DNA of 64,000 nucleotides from Paralichthys olivaceus (Eukaryota; Chordata; Actinopteri; Pleuronectiformes; Paralichthyidae): contig NC_091115.1 of the NCBI RefSeq assembly GCF_024713975.1, forward strand, positions 4,434,501-4,498,500, given 5' to 3'. Position 1 is the stretch's first letter. Each line of letters opens with the position of its first letter. Both the position numbers and the translations under genes were made by a program. Shown here piece after piece: positions 37,401 to 50,700 of this stretch. The notes under the pieces are model-generated. The model was not told the origin of the DNA. It searched no databases and saw nothing but the letters and a program-made list of their open reading frames with translations.

Positions 37401-40400
37401 GATAAAAATGTCAATGTTGTATTTACAGCTTGTTTCTGTCATCGTAGATTTAGGCCCAAGATTTTAAAACGGCTCAGTTGCACTGACTTTCCAGTCTTGT
37501 CATGTTTAATGAGAACACAAGGCTCTGCCACTCACACCATAAACCCAGCCTCATTTCTGTCCTTTCGCTCTTGGAGGGTTATAAAATTGTCCTTGGCTCG
37601 GCTTTGACGTTACCGTCTGAAAGACTGGAGCGCGATGCCACCAACATACCGACAGCCAAGCAGAGACACTCCATTTACCGTCACTGTAAACCTTAGTCTG
37701 CTCATATTGATTGGTTGGGATTGAGTTGTGTACAGTGACAGCCCAGAGCCAAGCATGAGAGGACGCTCCATTTTCATTATCTTGCTTTGATGATGCTTTG
37801 TCCCCTAAACTCTGAAGAAGCTTTGATTTAGAGCTGAATAAAGAACGTCTCTGTTTAAGTGGACCATTAATGAAATGTAACACCATTAGTAGATTGTTTA
37901 CCTTTAAGGAGACATATTGTGCTTTAGAAGTTTCTTACCTCGGCAACCTAACATTTTCAATCTCATTTATCATTTTTGTAAAAGCCCAAAGGGATCGCAG
38001 ATTGTCTCATTGTAAAAAACATTTTGTCAAGTCATTGCTTTGGACTACAGCCTGATGCTGCTTCCTCTAAATTTAGTTGAAAGGCCTAAATGAGATTCTG
38101 CATTTTCCTGATTTCTAGTTCCGACTGTGAGGGTTTTTTTGCTCAGCAGCGGTGTCGAGATGTGTAGTGACATGCGCTGGTTAAATCTGTTCCTATGCCT
38201 CTGGGAGCCTCTGAGGGAGGCAAGGACAGGGATGGATTGGAGACAGGGTGAGGAGAAGAGGAGATGAACCCTTTTTCTCCTTAATATGCTGAGAGCCCTG
38301 GGGGTTAGTCACGTCTGTCCTTCTTCACAGCTTCCCATGAGACGTCTCGCTTTTTGACTTCTCTCTAGACTTTGCATTCCATCCTTAGCACGGAGGGCTT
38401 TGTCTTTTTGACGGGATGGGAAAGAGAACATGGCTGGTGTCTGAAAAATAAAAATTATCCACGTCCTGCATTGTGTCCTACGTGTTTACAGCGCTGGAGG
38501 ACTTTTGGACACTGCATTGTCTTTTTATAAAAACAATTTTCTTGCTTCTTTTGTGAGTATTCCTGCTCACATCCTATTATTTGACTAATTTAGACAGTGC
38601 GTGTCAGGAAATGGAGGTCAACGCTGAGGGTGCAGCTGTTAATTGCTTCTGTCTGACACACTTTGGCAAACCTTCCCTAGCTACAGTAAATTTTCCGGCC
38701 TGTTCATCTCTGATTGGTTGTGTCTGGCTTCCTCTGCCAATGTGACAACCATCACTGCTGCGGATGGAAGCGACGTCTCAGACTCTTACGGATATTTGAA
38801 ATTATCAGGAAGAGAGAACAATTTTGTTTGGTTTCCTAAACTTTTTGGCCTCCTGTGTACTTCCTGCTCTTTCTGTCACCATCATCAGTTTGGTCCGGGG
38901 GGGAAAGGTCTGCGTGAAGGTGGCTGTGATTAGAGAGTAGCCCAGTTAAAGGGCAGTTAGTGAGAAGGGAGGCTGTTTAAATGACATCTCGGGTTGCTTG
39001 GCTGAAAGGAAAGTGCCATTAGTGTTGGGTTTCTGTGAAAGTCGGCGGAGGCGATGCTTCAAGCACTCATGAGGGACGATTTATTGCTGTCAGCTTCTCA
39101 AAAATGTCAGCGTCCAGTGCAGAGAAAGGACAAGTGGTGAACACATGTCTTAGATACCATTACACTTTAAGCGAAGGAAAGTCACTGAGGAGAAGACGAC
39201 CTTGATTCTTGCTTGTTCATGAACACGACTTTGTTTGTCTCGACTAAAGATATAAGACAGAAACGCTTGTGGCTGCGCGGCAGCAGCAGCAGCAGTGGGG
39301 ATGTTTCGCTCGTCGCAGAGCGTTGAGGAAACACAAACTGGTGGACCATTGTCTCCCTGTACAAGGCGATTTGCTCGTGGGCCGGAGAAGGGTGCAGTGG
39401 TAAATGCGAGCGGTGGAAGGCTGGCACAAGACCGCTTATCATCCAAAGAGCCTTTTTAACAAAACAATGCCACAATCCCACAATGCCATTCTCTGCCTGT
39501 GTCCAGAACAAAGAGCCCTCTGAAGCCCACGTTGTACAGCCTCATTCACCCCTCTGACCCCTCTGCACTTTCTCCCCTCTGGGTCATTCTGTAGCTTAAC
39601 TTTGGATCATTGCTGCTTCATAAATGTTTTTTTGTTTTTTTTGTGAACACATGTCCTAGTTAGAAGTCGTGCTGCTGTTTTTCTGTGACTAGTGGAAATA
39701 GTTGAGGGAGAATGCAGTTTTTATCTTTCAAGTGCACAGTCAGCGATAGCACCGCGTGCAGTGAATGAGGGGTGTGTTTCTTTGTGTAACACTAAGCAGA
39801 GTTATGCACAGACTACAGTTGCAGAGCTGATAAGAGTGAAGTGAGCAGCTGGCAAAGAAATGAGAAACCAACGTGTGGCCCCTCTCACCACTGAGCTGCT
39901 TTTACAGATGGTTTACAGGCAAAATGTGGCTGTTAGTCACACTCTGTTTGCTGTTTATGTTCCTCACGCACCTAAAGCCGTGAATTAATTCAGTTAACAT
40001 CGATGATGATGATGATATATTATTGCACTCCTTCAGTTTGTGAAACAGGATCCACTCAACATTAACTGACTTTAAATATTTCTACAAGTCTCATTGTACA
40101 ATTATCATGAAGACCATTTGCTGCTTTGACAGCTGTTTACTCCCTGTGCAAAATAGACATGTTTCTGTTTTTAGATAGTAAGTGAATCTGCCTACTTGGG
40201 CATTGTGACCTTCTCGATGTGGTTCTTCCTGTAGGTGTAGTGACGCCTTTGAAATATTGTGCAAACTGCATGCACCAGCAACAGCTCCACTGACTAAGTT
40301 AACACAGACTCCGTTATTCTGATTATTTACCTTTTTCTGGACCTTATTCCATTCCTGTTCCTGTTGCCTGATTACCTCTGCCATGGTTGACCATTTTAGG

Positions 40401-43400
40401 GGTTTTATGCAAAAGAAATCCTTTTTGTTTTTCCATCTTGTTTGATATAATGCAACCTAATTTGATTTTCGGTCATGATTCAGGTTAAGGTAATCAGAAC
40501 ATGTTTTCATAGTTAATATCAGAATAAAGTAAAACATTGAAAAGATGAAGCTTATTAAGCAGCAGTATTTTGGAGGGAACTGTAACTTTCCAATCAAACA
40601 ACTGCTAAAAACCTTTTCTCTAAAAGTTTGAGTAAGAACTCAACTTATTGTGGTTTACAACATCCTCCCCAGTCAAACCAACCCTTCTTCTTTCCTCTCT
40701 GCTTCTCCCGGTGTTGAATTGCTTAAGTGGTTTTGGTTTCGACAGCACTCTCAAACCTCATGAATGACAAACAGAGTGATGCGTATCAGTGGCTGTTCCT
40801 CCGAGACCAGGGAGCATTAATGAAAACACTGTCTTTGCTATTCTGGGAGTTTTAAGACACGGTTGATCCCCAAAAGCCCTCGTCAGTGACATCTTAGAAG
40901 AAACTCTTTTTAACTGACGCTGCTCTGTGAGGATTATCACGCTGCACTTACACCTGATGTGTCAATGACAGATAAAGTGGGTCAGCGGCCACATTAACGC
41001 AGAAGAGTTCACGCTGGCTCTCGAACTTTCTTGAAGACGTCCTCAGCAGACTACCCAAACACTTGTGTTGGGTTTGGGCTGCAGACAGAATCTGGTTGGT
41101 TTGTTTTTGCTGCCATGCTCCACACCCTGAAGGGGAAGTTGAACTGAGGTTGTGAAATGACATCAGCGACTCAGTGAATCATAGCGAAGAGAGAACACTT
41201 TGTGCAGAATATGACTGCTCCCCAAAAGTGAATCCAAAGCGTCTTGATCGCCCCCTGGTGTAACACTGTAGACTGTTTACAAAGATGACATGGCGTTAAG
41301 ATGGAGGCTGAACTATTAAGTCAAAAAAACACAAACTTAGGTTTTTTCAAGTGCTTTTAATCAGGAACATTTTCAGAACATCCAGACGAGGGGTGGTATC
41401 TATTGGTATGAGCATGAGGGAGGCAGCCATGACGTAAACATTCTGCTGCGGAATACAAACACGTTCATCACCAAAAGCTCTCGAATCTCGTTGTCTTTCC
41501 AAGTTGACGTCTTTGTCTTCTTGATGAACGGCTCCTCTTTTCCATCCTGAGATATTTGTATTATTCTTGTTTTGTGTCCGTCGCTAGCTGTGGATGTTTC
41601 GGTCATTTTGCTGCTGTATTCTCACAAAGTGCTCACACATCTGGAGCCATTTGCATTCTCGCACAGAGGTGAATGTCTGGACTTCAGTGCATATCTGAGA
41701 GAAACTTGTGACTACAACTGGAAAAATGTTTGTCTCTTCTTCTTCTGCGGCCGCTCTCTGCAGACTGCAGGTCTGTCTCACTGCCAGAGAGCATTATTTT
41801 TTGCATTACATAATAAAAGCAGTTCTACGCTATGATGCAGAAAATGTTGCATGCATAACCCCCCCCTGCCGAACGGGAATGGCTCTGGGTTATGACTTGA
41901 CATACTGTACATCAGGGTTTGTGCCTAATATGGGCAGCCTGGTGCGTTTGGAAAAGAGAGGAAGAGCATAGCAAAGCAAAAGACAGATGGGGACACAGAA
42001 CATGAATATAAACAGATGTTTGAAGCTGTTTAATTCAACGTCCGTCCTCTTCAGTGAGAGCGCTCTGCTTACTGGGACATCTGACACACACACACACACA
42101 CACACACAGAGCGGTAATTTCATAACAGAGACAGCCCGCACGTTGATGCCAATCCCTTTGCTTCCCCTCACCCTCATTTTCTTCTCATGCCATCTCCTAC
42201 CATCCATCTGCACAGTGTCTTTCTGCACAGCTGCCAGAGATGTCAGCCATGCCGGCGGAATAAAAACCAGGCGCCATTCTTTGCGGCTCCTGATTGGACT
42301 GCGCGGAGGGGAGGCATGACGCAACATGACATCTCCCTGACTTTCTCTGCTGCCTTTGGTTAGCGTCTCCTGATGCAACACTATGGGGTTTCATGCCGAG
42401 TCCTGCAGTGGACTGTGACGCAGCGCTCGGAGCTCAGCAGGGTGCACCGGGGTGTCTGGCAGCAAGGGCGCCGAGTGAGACATGAGCTGGTAAATGTAGA
42501 CGAGAGGTCGCCTACTCTGCGTCCATGTTGGAATGTCTGCAGCCCTCAGTGAGCAAACAGGTGGAATAATATCACGCAAGCTGGGCTTTGTGTCGGGTCA
42601 CACGTGCTTCATTGTGACCTGGATATTTAATGCAGAAGAAGTGACGTGTACACACCAGTCGTGAGGAGATTTTGAGGAATGAACAACGAGTGTGCAAACA
42701 TTTCTTTAACTAAGTTAAATATTTGCTTATTTCTTTTTACTACACATTAGTATATGTTGGTTGTGGGGTGTTGTTTGGACAAAATGAGCAGTTGGAAGAC
42801 GTCACCTCGTGTCTGAAATGAATGAATAATGAGGTAGATAAGTTATAAAAGGTCAAATGATAACCTTCTTAGCGGAGTGAATCATTTCAGCTCTGCAGTC
42901 AGCCGTTGGTGTTCATTGTGGAGGTCAGAGGTCATGATTCTCATGTCTGTGAACTCTCTATTAAGAATTATTCTCCTGTGCTGTTATTGTTCATAAAACA
43001 AAACAGAACTCGCTCCCCGGATCTGAAACACGTGGTCGTGTTATTACAACTTTAAAGATGATAGTTGCCAGAGGGGATCTGGCAAAGTTACACGTGTGCT
43101 GTGTTTGCTGACTTGAAATCATTTACATTCCTCCTCCAGTGCTGAGCTGTCACTGCTCCAGTCGGTTTGTACGGTTGAGCCTCCAGCTCTTCTGCGATAC
43201 GGACATAATTAGAAGTGGCACGTAGGTTTGCTGCTTTATTTATCACGCATTACTCAAATGCTGCTTGTGAGTAAATTGGCTTGTGAACATTGTGTTTCTC
43301 TGTGTGTGCGTTTCTCGTTTGGCAGCTTTTCGACCGCGTGCGGGAGGACAACCCCGACTTCCATGAGAAAATCATCCCCATCAGCAGCGAGCTGGTGCAG

Positions 43401-44687
43401 CCGGGCCTCGCCATCAGCCCGGTGGACGTGGAGAAGCTCACCGCCTGCATCAACGTCGTCTTCCACTGCGCCGCCACCATCCGCTTCGACGAGCCGCTCA
43501 AGTGAGGGTCACACACATTTGATGCATGAACACAAACCCCCACGGCTAAGCTTTGCCATTCCTCCTTCATACAAACAAAACACACATCACTCCTTTCTGT
43601 CCGCACTGTTCATCCTCTAAAACCATTTGTATTCCATCTCTGTGCCACTTGCCGCTTTTTTCCTATTTCACTAAACCAAATAATTTACCAAAGAGCTGGA
43701 TAACGTCCCGTCTTGCTGCATAAACGTTCCTTCTAGCAGGAACTTCCTGTCAATAGACGTCACTCCAGAGGATACGCAGCTCTCTGAACCGGCTGAACTG
43801 TTTTATTTGTCTGAAGCAAAGAGGAAACAGAAGAGTTTAAACAGCAGTAAAGTGAGGATGTGGAGAAATCTGCCTCCTGTAATATCATCTCTTCTCTCAC
43901 TGTTAAATCTGTCAAACAACAGATGGCTTCTCTTTATTTTTGTAAACAACACAGAGCATGAATAGCTTGTGTGATCAACCCTGAAGATTTGAATCATGTC
44001 TTTGTATGTTTTTTGTGTCCAACACTTCACTTTATGATCAAAAACCTGCAAAATTCATGTTGATATCTGAACCAGGACCGTGCTCTAGGTCTGAATGAAC
44101 ATAATATTTCATTTAAAGAGCTTTTCAAGAAAAGGAAAAAAATCAAACTCACTAAATAAGAACAGATTTTTATCTGGAATAAAATAATGGCGAGTGATTC
44201 CATGATAGTATTGAACAACCTGTTCTCATCAATAGGCGCATGTGTCTGACCACAGATGTAGGAATTTGACGATGGAAAATAAAAAGAAGCCTTTTAATAA
44301 TTTCCATCCAATAAACAAACAGAATTCCACAGAATTAGTGGAAAGAGTTAGAAGCTAATTCGTGCGCATGTTGTATTTGATTGTTTTTGTATAATGTTGA
44401 ATTTATCTTTTGAAGAAATACGTCGAGGGATTCGTGTTGGTACAAATGAAGAGAGGCGGGACTCATTGCAGTTTGAGTGACAGCTCAGTCAGAATAAAGC
44501 TGCTGCACGGCTTCATATTGGTCCTCTCTCTTTCTCTCACTCTCTCGATCTCTCTCTCCCTCACCCCCCTCTCTGACTCGTGCTCGCTCTTTCTCTCTCA
44601 CTTAACCCTCAATATTTATCTAAGTGACCTTCACCTCCCTCTTTCTTTCTGTTCACCCCTCTTCCTCTCTTCATCCAGCGCTCCCTC

Positions 44688-44759
<72 letters not shown>

Positions 44760-47700
44760 GCCATTCTCTGGGAGTCATTACTCAGGTGTGCGGAGGCCGG
44801 CAGCTTTGTAAGCACAGCAGAGACATAAATCACACCACTGCAGCGTCTCTGTTTAAGGTTCACGACTCTTCAGGCTTTTCAGTCCGACACCTCGGCTTCT
44901 CTTCATCCTTTTTTTATCCGCACTTAAAGGATAATTCCTGTTTATCAGAACCTGGATATGATTTAAACGTTGTGACAATCAGTGCTATCTTGAGTATTTA
45001 CATTGCAGCTCAGTAAGGTCACCTCTGAAATGTCCCTCCCGTGGTGCTGAGAGGAATAGATAATGAATAAAAAACTAGAAATATAAGACCCAAGCTGTGA
45101 CACAGTAAATCAGAAATGAACAGTTCGACACTCGACTTGTTACATCTGACTCATCAGAACAGCACAGAGACAAGGCTGATGACTCAGATGCAGGAAGCGT
45201 TGGAGCGCAGTGGTGCGTCCGCCATTTCCTAGCGGCCCGCTGACGTGAAACCCAGCATATGGTCCCAGAAGGTGGCGAGCAGACGCCACGCCAACACACA
45301 CAGCCCATCCCCTAATAACCAACTTCACTCGCCGCCGTTAACGAGCTGGCACCACCTGAGCACATCTGATTCATGCTAGTGGACCCGTCGCCCACGACCG
45401 AGAGGCACCGTCCATCTGCGGCTCCCTCACACACACACACACACACACACACCGCCCACGCAGAACCAGAGTGTGTCCTGCGGAGTCTGGTTTAACTGAC
45501 CCTGGGTTTTTCTTTCTGTTGCCTTAAGGCCAGTTCTCATCAATGCAACTGACTTGTACTTACCATCTGCAGAGTGTTACTGGGCAATTCAAATGTATTA
45601 AGACTGATAAATAGTTTTGGTGTAGTTTCTAGTTCTACTTCCGCCAAGGAGGTTATTTTTGGTTATAGGATATTTCTCAGTGTGTGCACATTGGTGCAGA
45701 TCTTAACACTTCATCACACGGGGTCACACGTTCAGCCTTTTCGTTTATTGATGCAGTCAACGGAGAAATTAGGAAACGCTCGGTTTGATTCACCAACTCC
45801 AATCCCACAGAATGATCAGGTCAGATATTTGTGTCGGTCAAGATCACAGGTACACCACCGGAAATCAAACTTGAGACATGTCAAACAGAGTGTTCGGAGG
45901 TGTGAGGGATTTGAAAACTGTTGATTGTGCAGCTCTGTGCTCTCCAGTGATGGTTAAAATGATGAGACCGACACATTTATGAAAAGAGCAGATGTTTACT
46001 CTTTTTTTTGTTGTTGTTGTCCTCTCTCCCTCCTTTCACGCCTCAACGTCCCCTCGTGTCGCTCTGCTCTGGGTCATAATCATGTTCAGCAAATTCAGAT
46101 TTGAATGAGACACTTGGTCGACAGGAAACGCAAATCTTCTCGCATTCTTGCAAATGCTCAGATTGAGATAGCAGCAGTCTCACACACACACACACACAAA
46201 CACACACACTCACCATTCAAAAGCATTTCCCCTACACACACATTTTATCTCACGCCCACATTCAAACCTTTCAACACACTCTGACTCACTTGCTCACCCA
46301 TTCCTCCCCCTCACACACACACACACTCTCACTATTTAACACTGTATCTGCCCTCTCTCCCGGCAGACACGCCCTGCAGCTGAATGTAATCGCCACGCAG
46401 CAGCTCCTCAGCCTGGCCCAACAGATGCACCACCTCGAGGCCTTCATTCACATCTCCACCGCCTATGCAAACTGCAACCGCAAGCACATCGATGAGGTCA
46501 TCTACCCGCCGCCCGTCGAACCCAAGAAACTGATCGAGTCTCTCGAGTGAGTGGATGAAAGGCCGGTTCCCGCGCATCCAGGACATGGAGCCAATTTCAG
46601 TTTGGTTGCATTCACACCGCGGGGAATCTAAATCAAATATTTATGAAGAGACAGGTTGTATCGACCCTCAGGAAATAAGTCAAAGATGAAGCTGATGTTC
46701 ATGGACAGTAAAGCTGCACAACAGTTACTTAGCAAACACTAGTGTTTATAAGTAATTCATGACATGGGGTTAAAATCATAATAAGATGAAATACAGATAT
46801 ATGTGTGTCAGTGCCTGCCTGCGTCATGTCTCTGACTGTGTATTGAATTCGTCAGGTGGATGGATGACAACATGGTGCGTGACATCACGCCGCGCCTCAT
46901 CGGCGACCGGCCCAACACCTACACCTACACCAAAGCCCTGGCCGAGTACGTGGTGCAGCAGGAGCAGGACAAGCTCAACATCGGCATCATCAGACCCTCC
47001 ATAGTGGGAGCCAGCTGGCAGGAGCCGTTCTCTGTGAGTCCACCAGGATATTTATTCTCCCGCTGAAATCAATCGCTTTTCCGTATCGCACTGTGACCTC
47101 AGATCAGGCTCATTCTGCCACTGTTCATCAACATGTTTGACACCTGACGATTTCTATATCCCTCGCTCGTTAAGTGTCCTCCTGTGGCAGTAAAACCACT
47201 GGACACGAGATATTGATCGACCTGATCCTGCGCGGGTCAATTCCCCGCCCCCCTCTGGGTTTTTATCTTAAGTGGCCCAGGATTGAAGTAAATTGGTTAA
47301 TGTCACGGCTGAAGGACGATTCAACAGAGTCGGCTCAGAGAAGTGGGAGAAGTAAAGGTGGAGCAGAAGAAGTAGGGAAGTTTATGTGACGTTTGATATG
47401 TCTTTTCCACCAGGACAGATTCAGTGCAGAGCCAGCTCAGAACTGACTTCTTTTGGGAACCGGGTGTTACGTAGTCCAGACTCCATTCCAGTGTGAACTA
47501 ATCTAATGCACCAATTAGTGGTTTTCCAACCGCTGACAAACTTAGAAGAAGGAGAAGGTTACGTAGTGGAAGTTGAAGTCATTTCCACTGGAAAGGAATC
47601 AACCCTGCAGGGTGCAACTGCTTTTCCTGCTTCGTTTAAAAATAAATGTTCACGTCATTACATTTTTCACTGGAAAGTTTCAGAAAGCATCTGGCTGAGG

Positions 47701-50700
47701 CTCCTGTCACTCACGTTTTCTCAGTGGAAGAGACTTCCCGTACTTGAGGTTGATTGAGGTCATCCGTTTTACTTTACTCTCATCAGCATCTCGTGGTGCC
47801 ATTAATTTTTTTCTGCTGCAAAAATAAAAAGCCAGAAAAACACAGGAAAGGGACTCGTTTGTCTGGTGTCAGTAAACGTGGGCGTTGTGTTTGTGCACAG
47901 GGACTCCTTCAGTCGTGAGCTGGCACTGGCAGCGAATGTTGTGTGTTGAACGTGCCTCGGCTGCTCAGTCGCTGCTGTAATGGAGCGAAGATTTGGGGCA
48001 GCTTATCTGTATTTGTGGTCTAAACTATGACAATAACAACATAAAGGTTCAAAGATGCGTCTCAGTCTTCAGCCTGGCATGAAGCCATCGACAGATAGTG
48101 GCGCTAAAAACACCTCCAGCTTCAGCAGCCTGCTCATCTCGTTCTTTTTATCTGCACCAGAGAATATTGTCAGACTCATGACAAGAATCAGCCTTGACCA
48201 CATAATGGCTCTCCAGTCCCACATGTTGGAAGCTGCTGCAGTCTATAACCAGCGGTCTCATCCATTTTTAATGGAGTCTAATTGAAGTCGACAATCAGTG
48301 CTGCCCAGCCCCTCCTGTGTTCCCACCACAGGAAGTAACATAAGCCTGAGCAGCTGTTTCAGCACACGGAAACATGCACACACTGAATGTTAAGGATGTA
48401 TAAAGTTAATGTCATGAAAGTCTCGGAGGATTCACACGTGTCTCTGCTGCTGCTGCTCCTCAGGGTTGGATCGACAACTTCAACGGGCCGAGCGGAGTCT
48501 TTATAGCTGTAAGTATGAAACGTCGCTCACGTTTAAACACAAAGACGAGTTTTTCAATCTCGCTAAGACACTTCTGGTCTCGTATCAGGCCGGTAAGGGA
48601 ATCCTGCGCACCATGAGAGCCAACAATGATGCGGTGGCTGATCTGATCCCTGTGGACGTGGTCGTCAACCTCACTCTGGCTGCCGGCTGGTACACTGCTG
48701 TACACAGGTCAGTTAACTGAGGCACAGATTCGTCCTGAAAGACCTGAACCTCGTTACATCTCAAAACTAGAAAGACACTCACTTTAGTCCAGTGTTTAGT
48801 TTTCCCCATGATGAGTTAACTGACTCAAAATTACTGCGATGCTCCTTTTTATAAAGACAAAATAAGCATAATTAACCTTTTTCTGAAAATGTATATTGTG
48901 CAATTTATGTTACGGTGGATGTTGTATTTATACTTTACAATCTAAACACTTCATTCAAAGGTTGACTCAAAAATAAAACGTTAAAAAGTTGTTTGAATTT
49001 TTGGATCTTATAATGTTAGACCAAAGTAGAAGAACACGGATAGTTTGAAATATACTGTTTGTCTTGTTTTGAGGACGGCAGCTGTGATTAGTCTGTGTCT
49101 TCTAATACAAATAACTATGTACTGCTGGAAAACCATTCATGGTCTTCAGTCTTACATCTACTTGAGCAGCAAGTTAAGCAGCAGGTTTAAACATAATATA
49201 AAATATATATAGGCACAGAAAACAAGATGTTGAATGAGAGAAAATCTTTTTGATCAGAAGAGAAACGGGTCAGAATGTATGAAATCTGCACAGAAACATG
49301 ATTCCTACATCATCTCCCTCGAAAACCTTCCACTCTATCCTGTCTGTCTGGGTAGATCCACAGCTTATCTCCCATATTCATGTAAAACAGCGCGATACTG
49401 CTGATGCAGAGACGAAGCAGAGTGAAGAACTTTGGGCTTGAGACCCAAGTTACATAAAATACACCCAATACCATAAAAGACTGTTGTCACGCGTGTAAAA
49501 ATGTACATATATACAACATTGTTGTGTTATGTAAGTGTTGTCCTATGTATCTGACAACTTGTACTTATTTTTTAGAAGGACATCAGAAAAACAGAACAAT
49601 CAAAGTTAAGTATTAAAGCCACATTGGTATGTTTAACTTCAAAGTGAGTCATCCCTCAGTTCCCCAGCCTCTATGTGTTTCCACAATCTTGGTTTTGAAT
49701 TTATGATCAACCTTTAGTTTCATAACCTTCAAAGTCTGTTTGCTCTGTGTTGTAAGTAAATGTAGACTAATGTGTTTTCATCGACCTCGCTCTCCCACCT
49801 TGCAGACCTAAAACAGCTCTGGTGTACAACTGCACGACCGGCGGCATCAACCCGTTCCACTGGGGAGAGATCGGTACGTAGTCTTGCTCCAAGGCAACAG
49901 AACGCCGTCACTGCAGGCGGATGTTTATGGGCCCGCCGGCGTCCCACAATGTTGTTGTGCGGGTCGGCTCTCATCATCACAAATCAATACTCCAGTGTTG
50001 TGACATAATGTGCTGGTGATACAGTTGTGGTGTTTGGTGTCAGGGGTCTTGTGGTGAGTGACTGCCCCCAGCTGGCAGGAGACGAGAGATGGATTTAACA
50101 CGGGTCATAAATAAAGACATGTTTCTTATAGTGAGGTGGTTCTGTGTATTTGAGCTTATATCTGGGAACTGAGACTAAATGGGCTTTAAATATTTGCACG
50201 CACGCACACAGATGGATGGATGGATGGATGGATGGATCATAACTGTTTATCCTGAGGTGGGGATGTGAGCGATGGAAGAGTGAAACTCAGTTTCCCTCCC
50301 AGCGGTCGTCACGTACAGTGGGATTAGAGGCTTTGGATATCAGGCTGGCATGATGACAGGGGACCCTCTCTTTCCTCTCAGATTAGCAAACATGTTCCGT
50401 TTGCAGAGGAAATTGCTCCCAGATGGCTGCGAGCGGGATTAGGTCTCATCGCCACGACTCCCCAGTTACGAAAGAGGAACTGTGGACTCTAATCTGACCG
50501 AATGAGAGCGAGCAATGAAGCTAATCTAAAGCGAGCGGATCAGAGGAGACGGAAAAACACAAACAGAATTAGTTTTTCTTCTCTTAATGTGAAATTAAAA
50601 TGATGAGTAAAGAAGGAGCCTCAAGTTCCGTGTCACTCGCAAGGAATTGTGGGTACTCTAGCCCAGTTTTTTTTTTTAATATATATATAAATATAAACCA

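Larger units (their letters stand above)
31450..43325 (+). other. far2: far2 intron 2 (11.9 kb)
   Basis: No exon or nested gene was recognised. It contains a diverged interspersed repeat (35534-35655), a (CA)n run (42084-42108) and several non-repetitive stretches (for example 33540-33720) that could be regulatory. Confidence 0.65.
43502..46366 (+). other. far2: far2 intron 3
   Basis: A 2.9-kb intron with a long (CT)n run (44693-44753), (CA)n runs near 45427-45452 and 46180-46325, and a repeat remnant at 45637-45720. No exon is visible. Confidence 0.7.

Noticed and set aside
44410..45016. Ser/Leu-rich open frames near 44.5-45 kb
   Set aside because: Produced by the (CT)n microsatellite and adjacent pyrimidine-rich DNA.
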